Shown: in pieces, positions 7,962 to 17,937 of the stretch
Layout: each line of letters begins with the position of its first letter
Numbering within the stretch: the stretch's first letter is position 1
Assembly: GCA_028293325.1 (NCBI GenBank)
Contig: JAQGPA010000179.1
Location: 27,942-91,941 of the forward strand
Direction: 5' to 3'
DNA: 64,000 nucleotides
Source of the DNA: Pedosphaera sp.
GTDB lineage: Bacteria; Verrucomicrobiota; Verrucomicrobiia; Limisphaerales; Pedosphaeraceae
Made by a program: the position numbers and the translations under genes
Notes under the pieces: model-generated
Databases searched by the model: none
Told to the model about the DNA's origin: nothing
What the model saw: the letters and a program-made list of their open reading frames with translations, nothing else

Positions 7962-8762
7962 ATGAAAACGACGGAACAGCCTGAATTTACCTCAGCCGAG
8001 CTTGACCAATTCGCTTCCAATTTGAATCGAGACGGCATTTGCGTTATCCGTGACGTTTTTGACAGGGATTTAATGGGGGAATGGAATCAGGCATTTGAAC
8101 AATTATTTCACGAACGACAAAGCCGTCCCGGTGGCCTCGCGCCTCGCGAAAAGGCCCGGTATTATTTGACCTTCCCATGGGTGCCGCCCTTTGCCAATGA
8201 GCATATCTTTGCAAACCCCACAATCCTGGGCGTATTGAACCGCGTTTTTGCGCAGGAATATGTGATGGTCCAATTGGGCGCTGATGTGCCGGTAAAGGGT
8301 TCGGATTACCAGGAAACACATCGGGATTTTCGACCGCTTTTCACGGATGATTTTGTCACTCCCCTCTACGCTATGGCGGTTAATGTATCGCTGATCGAAG
8401 TGAATGCAGCAAACGGCCCTTTCCAAATGGCACGTGGAACGCACGTGTTACCGCACAAGGTGGGCCTGGAAAAAATTGCCTCCGGTGAAATACCAATGGA
8501 ATCATTTTACATGAACCCTGGAGACGTTTCCATTCGCACTCCCCTGGCATTGCATCGAGGCTCACCTAATCGCACCGATACACCGCGACCAATGGTTGTC
8601 ATGGGTTACGTCATGCACTGGCTGCACACTCCCAAAGTGGACTTAACCGTGCCGCGTGAATTTTATGAGAGGCTTGCCGAAGACACTCAGAAGCTGCTAC
8701 GCTGCAATATCGTGGATCAGTTGCAGGAACGAGATGAAACTTACATTAATTTTAAGTATTAG
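7962..8762 (+). CDS. Phytanoyl-CoA dioxygenase (PhyH) family protein
   Basis: 266 residues. This is a PhyH-type Fe(II)/2-oxoglutarate oxygenase. Visible ligands are the HxD pair in ETHRDFRP (about residue 112) and the distal His in LALHRGSPNRT, followed by the Arg expected to bind 2-oxoglutarate. The sequence GPFQMARGTHVLPH is the usual PhyH beta-strand segment. It probably hydroxylates a small metabolite, and the substrate cannot be told from sequence. The gene is divergent from the glycosidase/reductase fusion and has a perfect palindrome just upstream. The end is about 40 bp from a convergent DUF3185 gene. Confidence 0.85.
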   Translation: MKTTEQPEFTSAELDQFASNLNRDGICVIRDVFDRDLMGEWNQAFEQLFHERQSRPGGLAPREKARYYLTFPWVPPFANEHIFANPTILGVLNRVFAQEYVMVQLGADVPVKGSDYQETHRDFRPLFTDDFVTPLYAMAVNVSLIEVNAANGPFQMARGTHVLPHKVGLEKIASGEIPMESFYMNPGDVSIRTPLALHRGSPNRTDTPRPMVVMGYVMHWLHTPKVDLTVPREFYERLAEDTQKLLRCNIVDQLQERDETYINFKY

Positions 8763-8800
8763 CCGGAGTGCGTGAAGGAATGTTTTTCTCTGTTGGCTGA

Positions 8801-9013
8801 TCAAACCCGCGTTCCCCGTCCACCGCCAAAGCTCATTACCAAGCCCACAATAGCCAATATTGCCCCCAAAACGATCATCCAGACGGATTGATTGGTGGGC
8901 GATCCATTGAAGACTCGCGAGACATTTGAGCTGAAAGAGTGCGAGGCCTGAATGCCAAAGATCAACAACACCACACCCCCTGCCAATAATGCCAACCCGA
9001 TCGGTCGATTCAT
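8801..9013 (-). CDS. DUF3185 family small membrane protein
   Basis: About 70 residues beginning at the internal ATG at 9013 (MNRPIGLALLAGGV). Two transmembrane helices (about 5-20 and 46-63) flank the diagnostic central stretch NVSRVFNGSPTNQSVWM. The whole length matches DUF3185, whose function is unknown. A longer frame reaching 9115 adds 34 non-conserved residues and is not preferred. Confidence 0.85.
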   Translation of the reverse strand: MNRPIGLALLAGGVVLLIFGIQASHSFSSNVSRVFNGSPTNQSVWMIVLGAILAIVGLVMSFGGGRGTRV

Positions 9014-9098
9014 ATATTTCACCTTAAGCCGGGTTTTAACACCAGGTATGGGGTGTTTCCCCGCCAATCTCTGCCGGGTGTGTCGGATTCCTTGACCG

Positions 9099-9114
9099 TG
9101 GCTTAAGTCTGGCA
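9099..9114 (+). promoter_or_regulatory. Weak sigma-54 promoter candidate for glcD
   Basis: TGGCTTAAGTCTGGCA has GG and GC ten bases apart, as in -24/-12 promoters, but the -24 half departs from TGGCAC. Expected transcription would start about 15 bp before the glcD ATG. The stronger copy at 12451-12466 makes it worth noting. Confidence 0.3.
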
Positions 9115-9141
9115 CAGGCTCTGGCAGTGGAATAATTTGCC

Positions 9142-10524
9142 ATGGCTTTGAGCAATTTGATTTTGGCGGAGTTGCGACGACTCGTCGGACACGAAAACGT
9201 CCTAACCGAGCCGGAAGACCTCATCCCCTACTCTTTCGACGGCACCGCCGCCTTGCAACAAATGCCTGGTTGCGTTGTCTTTAGCCGCACGACTGAACAA
9301 GTTGCCGCAGTCTTAAAGCTCGCCAATGAAAAAAAGCTTTCGGTCGTTACCCGCGGTTCTGGAACCGGCCTGAGCGGCGGCAGTGTGCCAAACCGGGATT
9401 GCATTGTCCTTTGCACGGTAAAGATGGATAAAATTCTGGAGTTGGATCGCGCCAACCTCACCCTGCTGGCGGAGCCGGGAGTAATCACCTTGAACATTGC
9501 CGAGGCCGCCACTGCCGCAGGCTTATTCTATCCTCCGGACCCGGGGTCGATGAAAATTTCCACCATTGGGGGCAACGTGGCCGAGAATTCCGGTGGTTTG
9601 CGCGGACTCAAATACGGTGTCACGCGCAATTATGTCATGGGGATGGAAGTTGTTTTGCCTGACGGCGAGATCATGTGGCTCGGAAACAAATGTGTGAAGG
9701 ACGTGGCCGGGTATTCGCTTAAGGACCTTTTTATCGGGTCCGAAGGGACTCTGGGCGTCATCACCAAAGTATTGTTGCGCCTGATTCCAAAACCTGCGGC
9801 GAAGAAGACGATGGTGGCGACCTTCGCGCAAATGGATCATGCGGCCGAAGCTGTGTCTGCCATCATTGCGGCAAAAATTATTCCCTGCACGTTGGAATTT
9901 CTCGACCGTATGACCATCCATTGCGTCGAAGACTACGCCAAAATCGGTTTGCCCTTGGATTGCGAAGCACTCCTGCTGATGGAAACGGATGGACACTCCG
10001 CAGTGGTGGCAGAGGAGGCGGCGCAAATGGAACAGTGCTGCCGGAACTGCGGCTGTCTGGAACTTCGTGTGGCACGAGACGACGAGGAGGCGAACAAACT
10101 GACCAGCGCGCGCCGTTCTGCTTTCTCCGCACTGGCTCGGGTCGCCCCCACCACCATTCTTGAAGATGCCACGGTACCGCGCAGCGAACTTGCCAGGATG
10201 ATCCGTTTTGTGGAAACCATTGCCAAGAAATATCAACTACGCATTGGCACCTTCGGCCATATGGGCGACGGCAATCTCCACCCCACCTTTTTGACGGACG
10301 AACGGAATCGCGACGAGATGCACCGGGTTGAAGAAGCCTTCAAAGAGATTTTTGCGGAGGCAATTCGTCTCGGCGGCACCATCACCGGCGAGCATGGAGT
10401 GGGGCTGGCAAAAAAATCCTTTCTCCCGGAATTCCTGGGGGGCACCCAAATGCGCGTCTTGCGCGAATTGCGCAAGGCACTGGATCCGAATCGGATTCTC
10501 AATCCGGGCAAGATGTTTGATTAG
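9142..10524 (+). CDS. glcD: Glycolate oxidase subunit GlcD (FAD-linked)
   Basis: 460 residues, usual family length. The N-terminal FAD_binding_4 domain contains TRGSGTGLSGGS, PPDPGS and GGNVAENSGGLRGLKYG. The C-terminal FAD-oxidase domain contains the GHMGDGNLHP metal/FAD site and ends with GEHGVGLAKK and LDPNRILNPGKMF. The enzyme oxidises glycolate (or D-lactate) to glyoxylate (or pyruvate), passing electrons to the iron-sulfur subunit GlcF. That subunit is encoded 3.6 kb away at 14144, beyond an inverted operon and its regulator, an unusual separation. A -24/-12-like sequence lies just upstream at 9099. Assignment between GlcD and D-lactate dehydrogenase is not certain. Confidence 0.9.
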   Translation: MALSNLILAELRRLVGHENVLTEPEDLIPYSFDGTAALQQMPGCVVFSRTTEQVAAVLKLANEKKLSVVTRGSGTGLSGGSVPNRDCIVLCTVKMDKILELDRANLTLLAEPGVITLNIAEAATAAGLFYPPDPGSMKISTIGGNVAENSGGLRGLKYGVTRNYVMGMEVVLPDGEIMWLGNKCVKDVAGYSLKDLFIGSEGTLGVITKVLLRLIPKPAAKKTMVATFAQMDHAAEAVSAIIAAKIIPCTLEFLDRMTIHCVEDYAKIGLPLDCEALLLMETDGHSAVVAEEAAQMEQCCRNCGCLELRVARDDEEANKLTSARRSAFSALARVAPTTILEDATVPRSELARMIRFVETIAKKYQLRIGTFGHMGDGNLHPTFLTDERNRDEMHRVEEAFKEIFAEAIRLGGTITGEHGVGLAKKSFLPEFLGGTQMRVLRELRKALDPNRILNPGKMFD

Positions 10525-10529
10525 CAAAA

Positions 10530-10557
10530 GCGGGAGAAAGCCCGAGCTCCCTCCCGC
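10530..10557. terminator. Hairpin between convergent genes
   Basis: GCGGGAG (10530-10536) pairs with CTCCCGC (10551-10557) in the 48-bp gap between glcD and the convergent pirin gene. There is no T-run, so it is at best a weak bidirectional terminator. Confidence 0.4.
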
Positions 10558-10572
10558 GCGTTCCGGCTGGCC

Positions 10573-11274
10573 TCAGTTTAAGTCAAACAACAAGACCTGA
10601 GACGGTTCCTTGCCGGTGAGGGTCAGCAATTTCTCATCGTTGACCGCCACGCCGTCTCCGGTCTTCAAATCGTGGCCATTCAGGTTGACCGCTCCCTCGG
10701 CCACCTGCAGCCAGGCGTGGCGATTGGGCTTTAGCTCATGGGTGACTTTGTCACCCGCCCCCAGCTTGCCGATGAACAGGTCCGCATCCTGGTGGATTTT
10801 GAGTGCGCCATCGCGAGGAGTGCCGGCAGCGACCAGGTTTAGCCGGCCGCTTTTCAACTCATTTGTGAATGACTTCTGCTCATAACCGGGTGTCAGCGAT
10901 TTCTGATCGGGCAGGATCCAGATTTGGAGGAAGTGAACCGGTTCGATGGGTGAATAATTAAACTCGCTATGCTGCACACCCGTGCCCGCAGTAATGTGCT
11001 GCACATCGCCGGATTTCATCACCGCGCCGTTGCCGAGACTGTCGCGATGCTCCAACGCGCCCGACAAAACGTAGGTAATGATCTCCATGTCCCGGTGCGG
11101 ATGGGTGCCGAAACCGCCGCCACCGGCGACGGTATCATCATTAATCACCCGCAAACTGCGAAAGCCCATGTGGCTCGGATCATAATAGTTCGCAAAGGAG
11201 AACGTATGAAAGCTCTCAAGCCAGCCATGATTGGCATGACCCCGCTCGTCAGCTTTTCTAATTTGAATGCTCAT
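10573..11274 (-). CDS. Pirin family protein (YhhW-type)
   Basis: About 233 residues from the ATG at 11274 (MSIQIRKADERGHANHGW). A bicupin of the pirin family: the metal site is seen in GTHPHRDMEIITYVL (His-His plus Glu) with a later His in HITAGTGVQHSEF. YhhW-like members act as quercetin 2,3-dioxygenases in vitro; in vivo they are mostly linked to redox or electrophile response. It is the last gene of the DoxX-DUF5069-pirin operon, which appears to start at a sigma-54 promoter. A longer start at 11313 is not preferred. Confidence 0.9.
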   Translation of the reverse strand: MSIQIRKADERGHANHGWLESFHTFSFANYYDPSHMGFRSLRVINDDTVAGGGGFGTHPHRDMEIITYVLSGALEHRDSLGNGAVMKSGDVQHITAGTGVQHSEFNYSPIEPVHFLQIWILPDQKSLTPGYEQKSFTNELKSGRLNLVAAGTPRDGALKIHQDADLFIGKLGAGDKVTHELKPNRHAWLQVAEGAVNLNGHDLKTGDGVAVNDEKLLTLTGKEPSQVLLFDLN

Positions 11275-11360
11275 AATGATTTCTTTCCGGCGGCGGCGCA
11301 TGTCCGCCGCCATGATTTTGTTTACTGCTGGCGCTCAAAAAGCGCCATGTTTAATTCGTT

Positions 11361-11813
11361 TCAGATTCTTTCTTCTTCCAGGTCGAACACGTCGAACCAG
11401 TGATAAACCGGCCGATTGCGCGGGACATATTGCTCGATGTAGCCTTCCATATATTCCTGCACTTCCGCGGGCAAGTCGCTCAGCCGCGTATCGCGTTGCT
11501 GGTTGTTCCACTGGATGACTTCCACGCCGGGGCGCTTTTTGGCATGCTCGCCAATCCAATGTGCGATCTCGTCATCCGTGGCGCCGGTGGCCACAAAAGC
11601 CTTGAGTTCCTCCGCATTCACCCCGGCAAATTGGAGGAAACGCCTGTCGAGCGGGCAATCATAATGATATTCACCCTGGGTGCCGTTCAGCACCGCCCGG
11701 CATTTGTCGATGCACCGCGCCGCGAGCACATAACCGGCCAGCTTTTCCCGCGGGCTGCGCGGAAATTGTTTTGTGAGGTCCTTTGCCAACAGTTTGAGTT
11801 TGTCTTTGTTCAT
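11361..11813 (-). CDS. DUF5069 family protein
   Basis: 150 residues matching DUF5069: DLTKQFPRSPREKLAGYVLAAR at the N-terminus, then GEYHYDCPLDRRFLQFAGV and a helical C-terminal half. No membrane segment or catalytic signature is known for the family. It lies between doxX-like and pirin genes on the same strand (gaps of about 50 and 86 bp), which suggests a shared role in stress or redox response. Confidence 0.85.
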   Translation of the reverse strand: MNKDKLKLLAKDLTKQFPRSPREKLAGYVLAARCIDKCRAVLNGTQGEYHYDCPLDRRFLQFAGVNAEELKAFVATGATDDEIAHWIGEHAKKRPGVEVIQWNNQQRDTRLSDLPAEVQEYMEGYIEQYVPRNRPVYHWFDVFDLEEERI

Positions 11814-11863
11814 AATGTTTTTAAGTTTTGGTCGATGATCAGAGTTTTCGGTTCTTTAAATTA

Positions 11864-12370
11864 TCAGCTCACGGCCGGCACGGCGCTCGAAGGCAAGGCA
11901 GTGGTTATCTTTCCGCTAACGAGGCGACGATGGATTAATGAATCAATGGCCCACTGACCACCACCCTGAATTACAATGCCAGCAGCCAAAACCACCATAA
12001 GGATGTGATATTCGATTCCCTCGCCTTTTTGGTTGCCAAACCAGTTCATGAAAAAGCCATTTGGCAAAGCCACCGTGGACGCAGCCACGGCAATGACCGT
12101 TCCAATACCAAACGCTGCCACCCGGCTAAATAGTCCGAACACCAGGGCCAGCGAGCCGAAAAATTCCGCCACAATTGCCAGAAAGGCAAGTGCTGCGGGA
12201 ATATGCATCGTTTGCGTAAAGAATTGCATTGTTCCGTCAAACCCGTACCCGCCAAACCATCCCAGCAGCTTCTGCGCTCCATGTGGAAACATTACTCCAG
12301 CCAGGCCCAATCTCATAATAAGCGGGGCGATGCCCTTGTTGGTTTTAAATAGGAGGCTTAGCGTTTTCAT
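11864..12370 (-). CDS. DoxX family membrane protein
   Basis: About 168 residues from the ATG at 12370 (MKTLSLLFKTNKG); an upstream start at 12397 would add nine residues. Four hydrophobic segments and the signature RLGLAGVMFPHGAQKLLGWFGG place it in the DoxX family. Members are integral membrane proteins, some tied to thiol and oxidative stress response. It is the first gene of the operon with DUF5069 and pirin, and a -24/-12 promoter lies about 80 bp upstream. Confidence 0.9.
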   Translation of the reverse strand: MKTLSLLFKTNKGIAPLIMRLGLAGVMFPHGAQKLLGWFGGYGFDGTMQFFTQTMHIPAALAFLAIVAEFFGSLALVFGLFSRVAAFGIGTVIAVAASTVALPNGFFMNWFGNQKGEGIEYHILMVVLAAGIVIQGGGQWAIDSLIHRRLVSGKITTALPSSAVPAVS

Positions 12371-12450
12371 AGTTTTTGACTTCATTTCGTTCATCAAATT
12401 CGTCGTTCATTTCCATAACTTCTATCGAGCGGTTGCGCTAAACGCCTATA

Positions 12451-12466
12451 TGCTGCTGGTGTGCCA
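12451..12466 (-). promoter_or_regulatory. Sigma-54 (-24/-12) promoter of the doxX-DUF5069-pirin operon
   Basis: Reading the minus strand, TGGCACACCAGCAGCA matches the consensus TGGCAC-N5-TTGCA with GG and GC exactly ten bases apart. Transcription would start near 12440, about 70 bp before the doxX-like ATG. A sigma-54 activator gene is divergent, and an inverted repeat sits at 12498-12539 upstream, as expected for an activator binding site. Confidence 0.65.
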
Positions 12467-12497
12467 AAGATTGACCGATTCATTGCTTTAGTCGTAA

Positions 12498-12539
12498 CAT
12501 GCTCCACATTAATAATATGGTGCTTTTATCTGGAGCATG
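12498..12539. promoter_or_regulatory. Inverted repeat, candidate activator binding site
   Basis: CATGCTCCA (12498-12506) and TGGAGCATG (12531-12539) are perfect inverted copies with centres 33 bp apart, about three helical turns. It lies 60-100 bp upstream of the predicted start of the doxX operon and just ahead of the divergent sigma-54 activator gene. This fits an enhancer-like site for that activator. Confidence 0.55.
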
Positions 12540-12556
12540 CCGCCTGCTGTCATCAG

Positions 12557-12626
12557 CAACGATATTTCGCGTTCCACTAACTATCGTTGTTTTTCACCAT
12601 CTTTTCGTTGTATTTCTCAACGATTG
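12557..12626. promoter_or_regulatory. Repeated CAACGAT half-sites before the activator gene
   Basis: CAACGATA (12557-12564), its inverse TATCGTTG (12582-12589), CGTTG (about 12606-12610) and CAACGATTG (12618-12626) occur within 70 bp directly upstream of the activator start at 12642. They may form an autoregulatory site or affect mRNA folding. Confidence 0.35.
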
Positions 12627-12641
12627 TCCTACTTTCCCCCA

Positions 12642-14143
12642 ATGAAAAGTGTGCCCGCTCAATCTGCTGATCCGATTACGGAAACGGATTCTCTGCGCGG
12701 ACGCATTTCTGAGTTGGAGACGTTGCTCAAAAGCCAGAAGGAGTTGGAGGGCATAATCGGCCAACGCGAGGAGCTTTATCGCACGGTCATTGAAAGTCTC
12801 GCGGAAGGGTTGCTGATCACCAATTCTGACAGCCGCATCATTTACGCCAACTCGCGCATGCAGGAAATTACCGGTTACGCCAAGGACGAAATCATTGGCG
12901 CCATCAGTTACCAACTGCTGACACCCAAGGAGCATTGGCCGGTGATGCAAAAGCGTCTCCAGGAGCGGCTGTCTGGCAAGGTTGAATTCTATGAACATGA
13001 AATTTTCCGCAAGGACGGTACGCGTCATTGGGTTTCCGTAAAAGCCACGCCTTATCGGAACAGCCGCGGCGACATCATCGGCACGGTGGGAGCCATCAGT
13101 TGCATCCAGCAACAGAAGGCGCTCGAATTAACCAACGAATATCTGCTCGATGAGATTCGGAGCGAGTTGAATTTCGGCAACATTATTGGCGGCAGCCCGG
13201 CGTTAAAAAAAGTTCTCGAACAAATCAAGGTGGTCGCACCCACGCAGGCGAACGTGCTCATCCTGGGCGAATCAGGGACTGGCAAGGAATTGGTCGCGCG
13301 CGCCATACATGATTTGGGCGAGCGGAAAGACAAGCCGCTGGTCAGAGTCAATTGCGCTTCGATTCCCAAGGAACTCTTTGAAAGCGAATTTTTTGGCCAT
13401 GTGCGCGGCGCATTTACCGGAGCCATCAAGGACCGTGTGGGCCGCTTCGAACTGGCCAATGGCGGCACGCTATTTCTCGATGAAATTGGTGAAATTCCGC
13501 TGGATCTCCAGAGCAAGTTGTTGCGCGTGTTGCAGGAAGGCCAGTTTGAGCGTCTCGGCGAAGACCGCACACGCACGGTAAATGTTCGCATCATTGCCGC
13601 GACCAATCGCGATCTTTTGGTTGAGGCCAAAGCCGGGCATTTCCGGCTGGATCTTTATTATCGCCTCAGCGTTTTTCCCATAGAAATACCGCCCTTGCGC
13701 GACCGTCATGAGGACATCGGCCCACTGGCCGAACACTTCGTCGCCCAATCGGTAAAGCGCCTCGGCATGGCGCGGCCGCGGCTTACCAAGACCAATGTCC
13801 GCGAATTGGAAGATTATGATTGGCCGGGTAATGTGCGGGAATTGCAGAACGTCATCGAGCGAGCGGTCATCCTGGCGCGGAACGGACGTTTGCAATTTGA
13901 GTTGGCCGCCAACCCGACGCGACCTGGCATTAAAATCGCGACGCCCCACCTCGAATCGCTGGGGGATGGCACTCTCTCCCTCGACGAATTGAAGGCACAG
14001 GAAAAGACTGTCACTCAACGCGCGATGCAGCAAGCGCATGGAAAAATCTACGGGAACACCGGGGCGGCCGTGCTGCTCGGCCTTAAACCAACGACCCTGG
14101 CATCGCGCCTGAAAAAGTACAGGTTAAAGCGGGAGATGTTTAA

Positions 14144-14147
<4 letters not shown>
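12642..14147 (+). CDS. PAS-containing sigma-54-dependent activator
   Basis: 501 residues from the ATG at 12642 (MKSVPAQSADP). A short coiled coil is followed by a PAS domain (about 40-160), an AAA+ domain (about 180-415) and a Fis-type helix-turn-helix at the end. The AAA+ part has Walker A GESGTGKE (about 209), the sigma-54 loop GAFTGA (about 255), Walker B GGTLFLDEIGEI and WPGNVRELQN. There is no receiver domain, so the PAS domain probably senses the signal directly (redox state or ligand). It is divergent from the doxX-DUF5069-pirin operon, which has a sigma-54 promoter, and its stop overlaps the glcF start by 4 bp (ATGA). It therefore probably controls the former and is co-transcribed with the latter. 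Confidence 0.92.
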
Positions 14148-15502
<1,355 letters not shown>

Positions 15503-15564
15503 TGGCCAGGCGGGCAACAACAAATTCTTTACCGCTTTTCCACAGCCTTTATAGTTGAGCCGTT

Positions 15565-16191
15565 ATGAGCGAATCCAATTATCGCGTGCGTCGCGCCACT
15601 GTGGATGACCTGAAGGAACTGACCTCCATTTGGGCAGCCATGAAATATCCGGTCGCGGATTTGGAACGGCGCCTGACTGAATTTCAGATTGTGGAAACGT
15701 CCGATGGAAAATTATTGGGAGCGCTCGGCATGGAGATGGCTGGCCGCCATGGCCGACTGCATAGTGAAGGTTTCACGGATTTTGGTTTGGCGGATTCCCT
15801 GCGTCCAAAGTTGTGGGAACGTATGCAATCTGTAGCCAATAATCATGGCTTGGTGCGGATGTGGATCCAGGAAACCGCCCCGTTTTGGAATCGTAACGGC
15901 CTTAATCAAGCTGATGCAGAAACTTTGAAGAAGCTTCCCGCCGCCTGGAGCACATTTCCAGGCCTGTGGCTGACCATTCAATTGCGCGATGAGGCAGCCG
16001 TGGAACTGTCTCTCGACAAAGAGCTCGCCAAGTTCATGGAATTTGAAAAGGCACGCACCGCCCAAGCAATGAGTCAGGCGCGCGTGCTTAAGTTCATCGC
16101 TGGCGTGGTTGCCGTCCTGCTGGCAATAGCCGTTGGTGTGGTTTCCTTTTACGTCCTAAAGCATCGTGCGCTACTGCAGGGGCATCAGTAG
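15565..16191 (+). CDS. GNAT-like protein with C-terminal membrane anchor
   Basis: 208 residues. The N-terminal part (YRVRRATVDDLKELTSIW...) reads like the first strand and helix of a GNAT acetyltransferase, but the acetyl-CoA loop (Q/RxxGxG/A) is not obvious, so activity is doubtful. One hydrophobic helix near the C-terminus (about 172-198) would anchor it with the domain in the cytosol. It is 63 bp downstream of glcF on the same strand. The target is unknown. Confidence 0.65.
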   Translation: MSESNYRVRRATVDDLKELTSIWAAMKYPVADLERRLTEFQIVETSDGKLLGALGMEMAGRHGRLHSEGFTDFGLADSLRPKLWERMQSVANNHGLVRMWIQETAPFWNRNGLNQADAETLKKLPAAWSTFPGLWLTIQLRDEAAVELSLDKELAKFMEFEKARTAQAMSQARVLKFIAGVVAVLLAIAVGVVSFYVLKHRALLQGHQ

Positions 16192-16260
16192 CTACGGCTA
16201 AGCCCCCGTTTTGCTTTTCGGGAATGAACATCCCGACCAACTGACCCGCGCAAAGGAAAG

Positions 16261-17451
16261 CTACCAATTCACGGTGCGAAGTCTGGGCACCCCATGCGCG
16301 ATCAATGTGCCGACGATGAGGGCCACAAGATAACCATAAGGCAAGCCAGCAGCCATCACTCCCACGATCAGGACGATGAAAAAGTCTTGCTTGGATACCG
16401 TCGTATCCCGAACCAGCAACATCATCGAAACGCCTTCAAAAAGAAGAATCACGCCCAGAATGGATAAAGGAAAAACTTGAATTACGTTTTCAAATCCGTG
16501 GCTGAAGAAAAATCCCAGCAACAAGTATATGGAGCCGTAGATGATTACCGCTCCGCCCGTGCGCGCGCCAAACGCATAGTAGCCGGCCAGTCCGCCGGAA
16601 CCGTGGCAGGTGGGAACACCGCCGAAAAACGGGTTCACCAGATTCATCATTGAATAAGTGAGACTTATTTTTTGCAGACTGGGTGCGCGCTCGGGAAATA
16701 AATCCAGGGATGTCTGGCGAGCGGCGAGGATGGAATTGCCGATAGACAAGGGCACCTGGGGCAGCGCCAAAATAAGAAAACCGGTAACTATGTCGGCCCA
16801 GGCCGGCATATGAACATGCGGCAAAGTAAAACCAATGCTGTTGCGGGCAGCAGTCAGATCCAATTTAAAGATAAGCGCGTAAATTGCTCCGAGCAGAATC
16901 ATGAACAGGGCCGCTGGATATTTGCGGTTTCCGTACAAGAGCAAACTAATGACGAACGCACCGCCCGCCAAACAGTAGCCAGTGACACCATCTTTTTGGA
17001 CATAGTTGCTCAATGCGATGGTGGTTAGTTGCAGACCCAGGCCGAGTTGAATTCCACGGACCACGGTTTTGGGGACGATGCGGCCGATCCATTTCATCAG
17101 ACCGGTCAGAGTCAGCAACAGCATGATCGCCCCAATGGCCAAGCCACCGCCATAAACCACATCGCCCGTGATTTTGAGATGTTCACTCGCCTTTTGCGTG
17201 ATGACCAATATTGCCACTGCTTTGAGTGGTTGGACGGGCATGGGAAGGCGGTAAAAGAAACCGGTCAGTATTTGCATTGCCCCATACAGCACCAGCACGC
17301 TGGTTGCATCGAGGTTGGCGGCCAGAATCATCCCAACGATTAAGGGCAAATCGGTGCCGATGTCCCCAAATGCGCCCGCGAGTTCATTGCGATCAAACCG
17401 GAGCGGGGCCGGTTTCACGGCTGCTTTTGCCGGGGATTCAGTTTGTGGCAT
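16261..17451 (-). CDS. MOT1-type molybdate transporter
   Basis: About 396 residues and ten or more hydrophobic segments. Two family motifs are visible: ELAGAFGDIGTDLPLIVG near the N-terminus and PQVPLSIGNSILAARQTS in the middle, with FFGGVPTCHGSGGLAGYYAFGARTGG. These are typical of the MOT1 branch related to SulP sulfate permeases, which import molybdate. The assignment to molybdate rather than sulfate is supported by the ModE-like gene just upstream and a ModE box 28 bp before the start. GTG at 17454 directly precedes the chosen ATG. Confidence 0.88.
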   Translation of the reverse strand: MPQTESPAKAAVKPAPLRFDRNELAGAFGDIGTDLPLIVGMILAANLDATSVLVLYGAMQILTGFFYRLPMPVQPLKAVAILVITQKASEHLKITGDVVYGGGLAIGAIMLLLTLTGLMKWIGRIVPKTVVRGIQLGLGLQLTTIALSNYVQKDGVTGYCLAGGAFVISLLLYGNRKYPAALFMILLGAIYALIFKLDLTAARNSIGFTLPHVHMPAWADIVTGFLILALPQVPLSIGNSILAARQTSLDLFPERAPSLQKISLTYSMMNLVNPFFGGVPTCHGSGGLAGYYAFGARTGGAVIIYGSIYLLLGFFFSHGFENVIQVFPLSILGVILLFEGVSMMLLVRDTTVSKQDFFIVLIVGVMAAGLPYGYLVALIVGTLIAHGVPRLRTVNW

Positions 17452-17478
17452 CACGATTGCGCTTCATCCAATCAACAC

Positions 17479-17502
17479 CGTTATATTGTGTCAAATATAA
17501 CG
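17479..17502. promoter_or_regulatory. ModE box (molybdate operator)
   Basis: CGTTATATT, six bases GTGTCA, AATATAACG: a perfect 9-bp inverted repeat matching the Escherichia coli ModE operator halves. It lies between the modE-like gene and the start of the MOT1 gene, where ModE with bound molybdate would repress transport. Confidence 0.85.
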
Positions 17503-17530
17503 AACAAAAGCGAACAAAAGAATGCGCCCA

Positions 17531-17893
17531 TCAAGCCATCAGCTTGAGCATCTTTTGCCAGGCTGATTTGGAAGCGAGCAGGCTGGTTCGTTCCATTTGC
17601 CGATACAGCAATAACGCCTGCCGGCCCGTAGCCGTCAATTCTGCGCCGCCATGCCGGGCGCCGCCGCGGACAACCTTTAGCAATGGCTTCTTGAAACAAC
17701 GCTGCATGGTTTTGATCAAGGTCCAGGCCCGCATGTACGACATACCCATGGATTTGGCACCTTCGGCGATGGAGCCGGCTTTCCCCACCTGCTCGAGCAA
17801 TTCCGCCTTTCCCGGTCCCATGGCAATATCCTTCCCGCAGAGAACACGGAAACGAGGTTGGACCATATTGACGGCAGCAGATTTGGCTTTCAT
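17531..17893 (-). CDS. ModE-like molybdate-responsive regulator (DNA-binding domain only)
   Basis: 120 residues forming a single LysR-type winged helix-turn-helix, with KAELLEQVGKAGSIAEGAKSMGMSYMRAW and the wing VRGGARHGGAELTATG. This is the N-terminal domain of ModE. The molybdate-binding TOBE domains are missing, as in the short ModE proteins of many bacteria. It precedes the MOT1 transporter gene, and the near-perfect ModE box lies between the two. How it senses molybdate without TOBE domains is not evident. Confidence 0.85.
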   Translation of the reverse strand: MKAKSAAVNMVQPRFRVLCGKDIAMGPGKAELLEQVGKAGSIAEGAKSMGMSYMRAWTLIKTMQRCFKKPLLKVVRGGARHGGAELTATGRQALLLYRQMERTSLLASKSAWQKMLKLMA

Positions 17894-17937
17894 GGGCAGT
17901 TAGTTCGCGACACTTTTTAAGAGCAGCGTGGCGGCCA

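Noticed and set aside
9523..10236. Minus-strand open frame of 237 codons opposite glcD
   Set aside because: Shadow of glcD with no family features.
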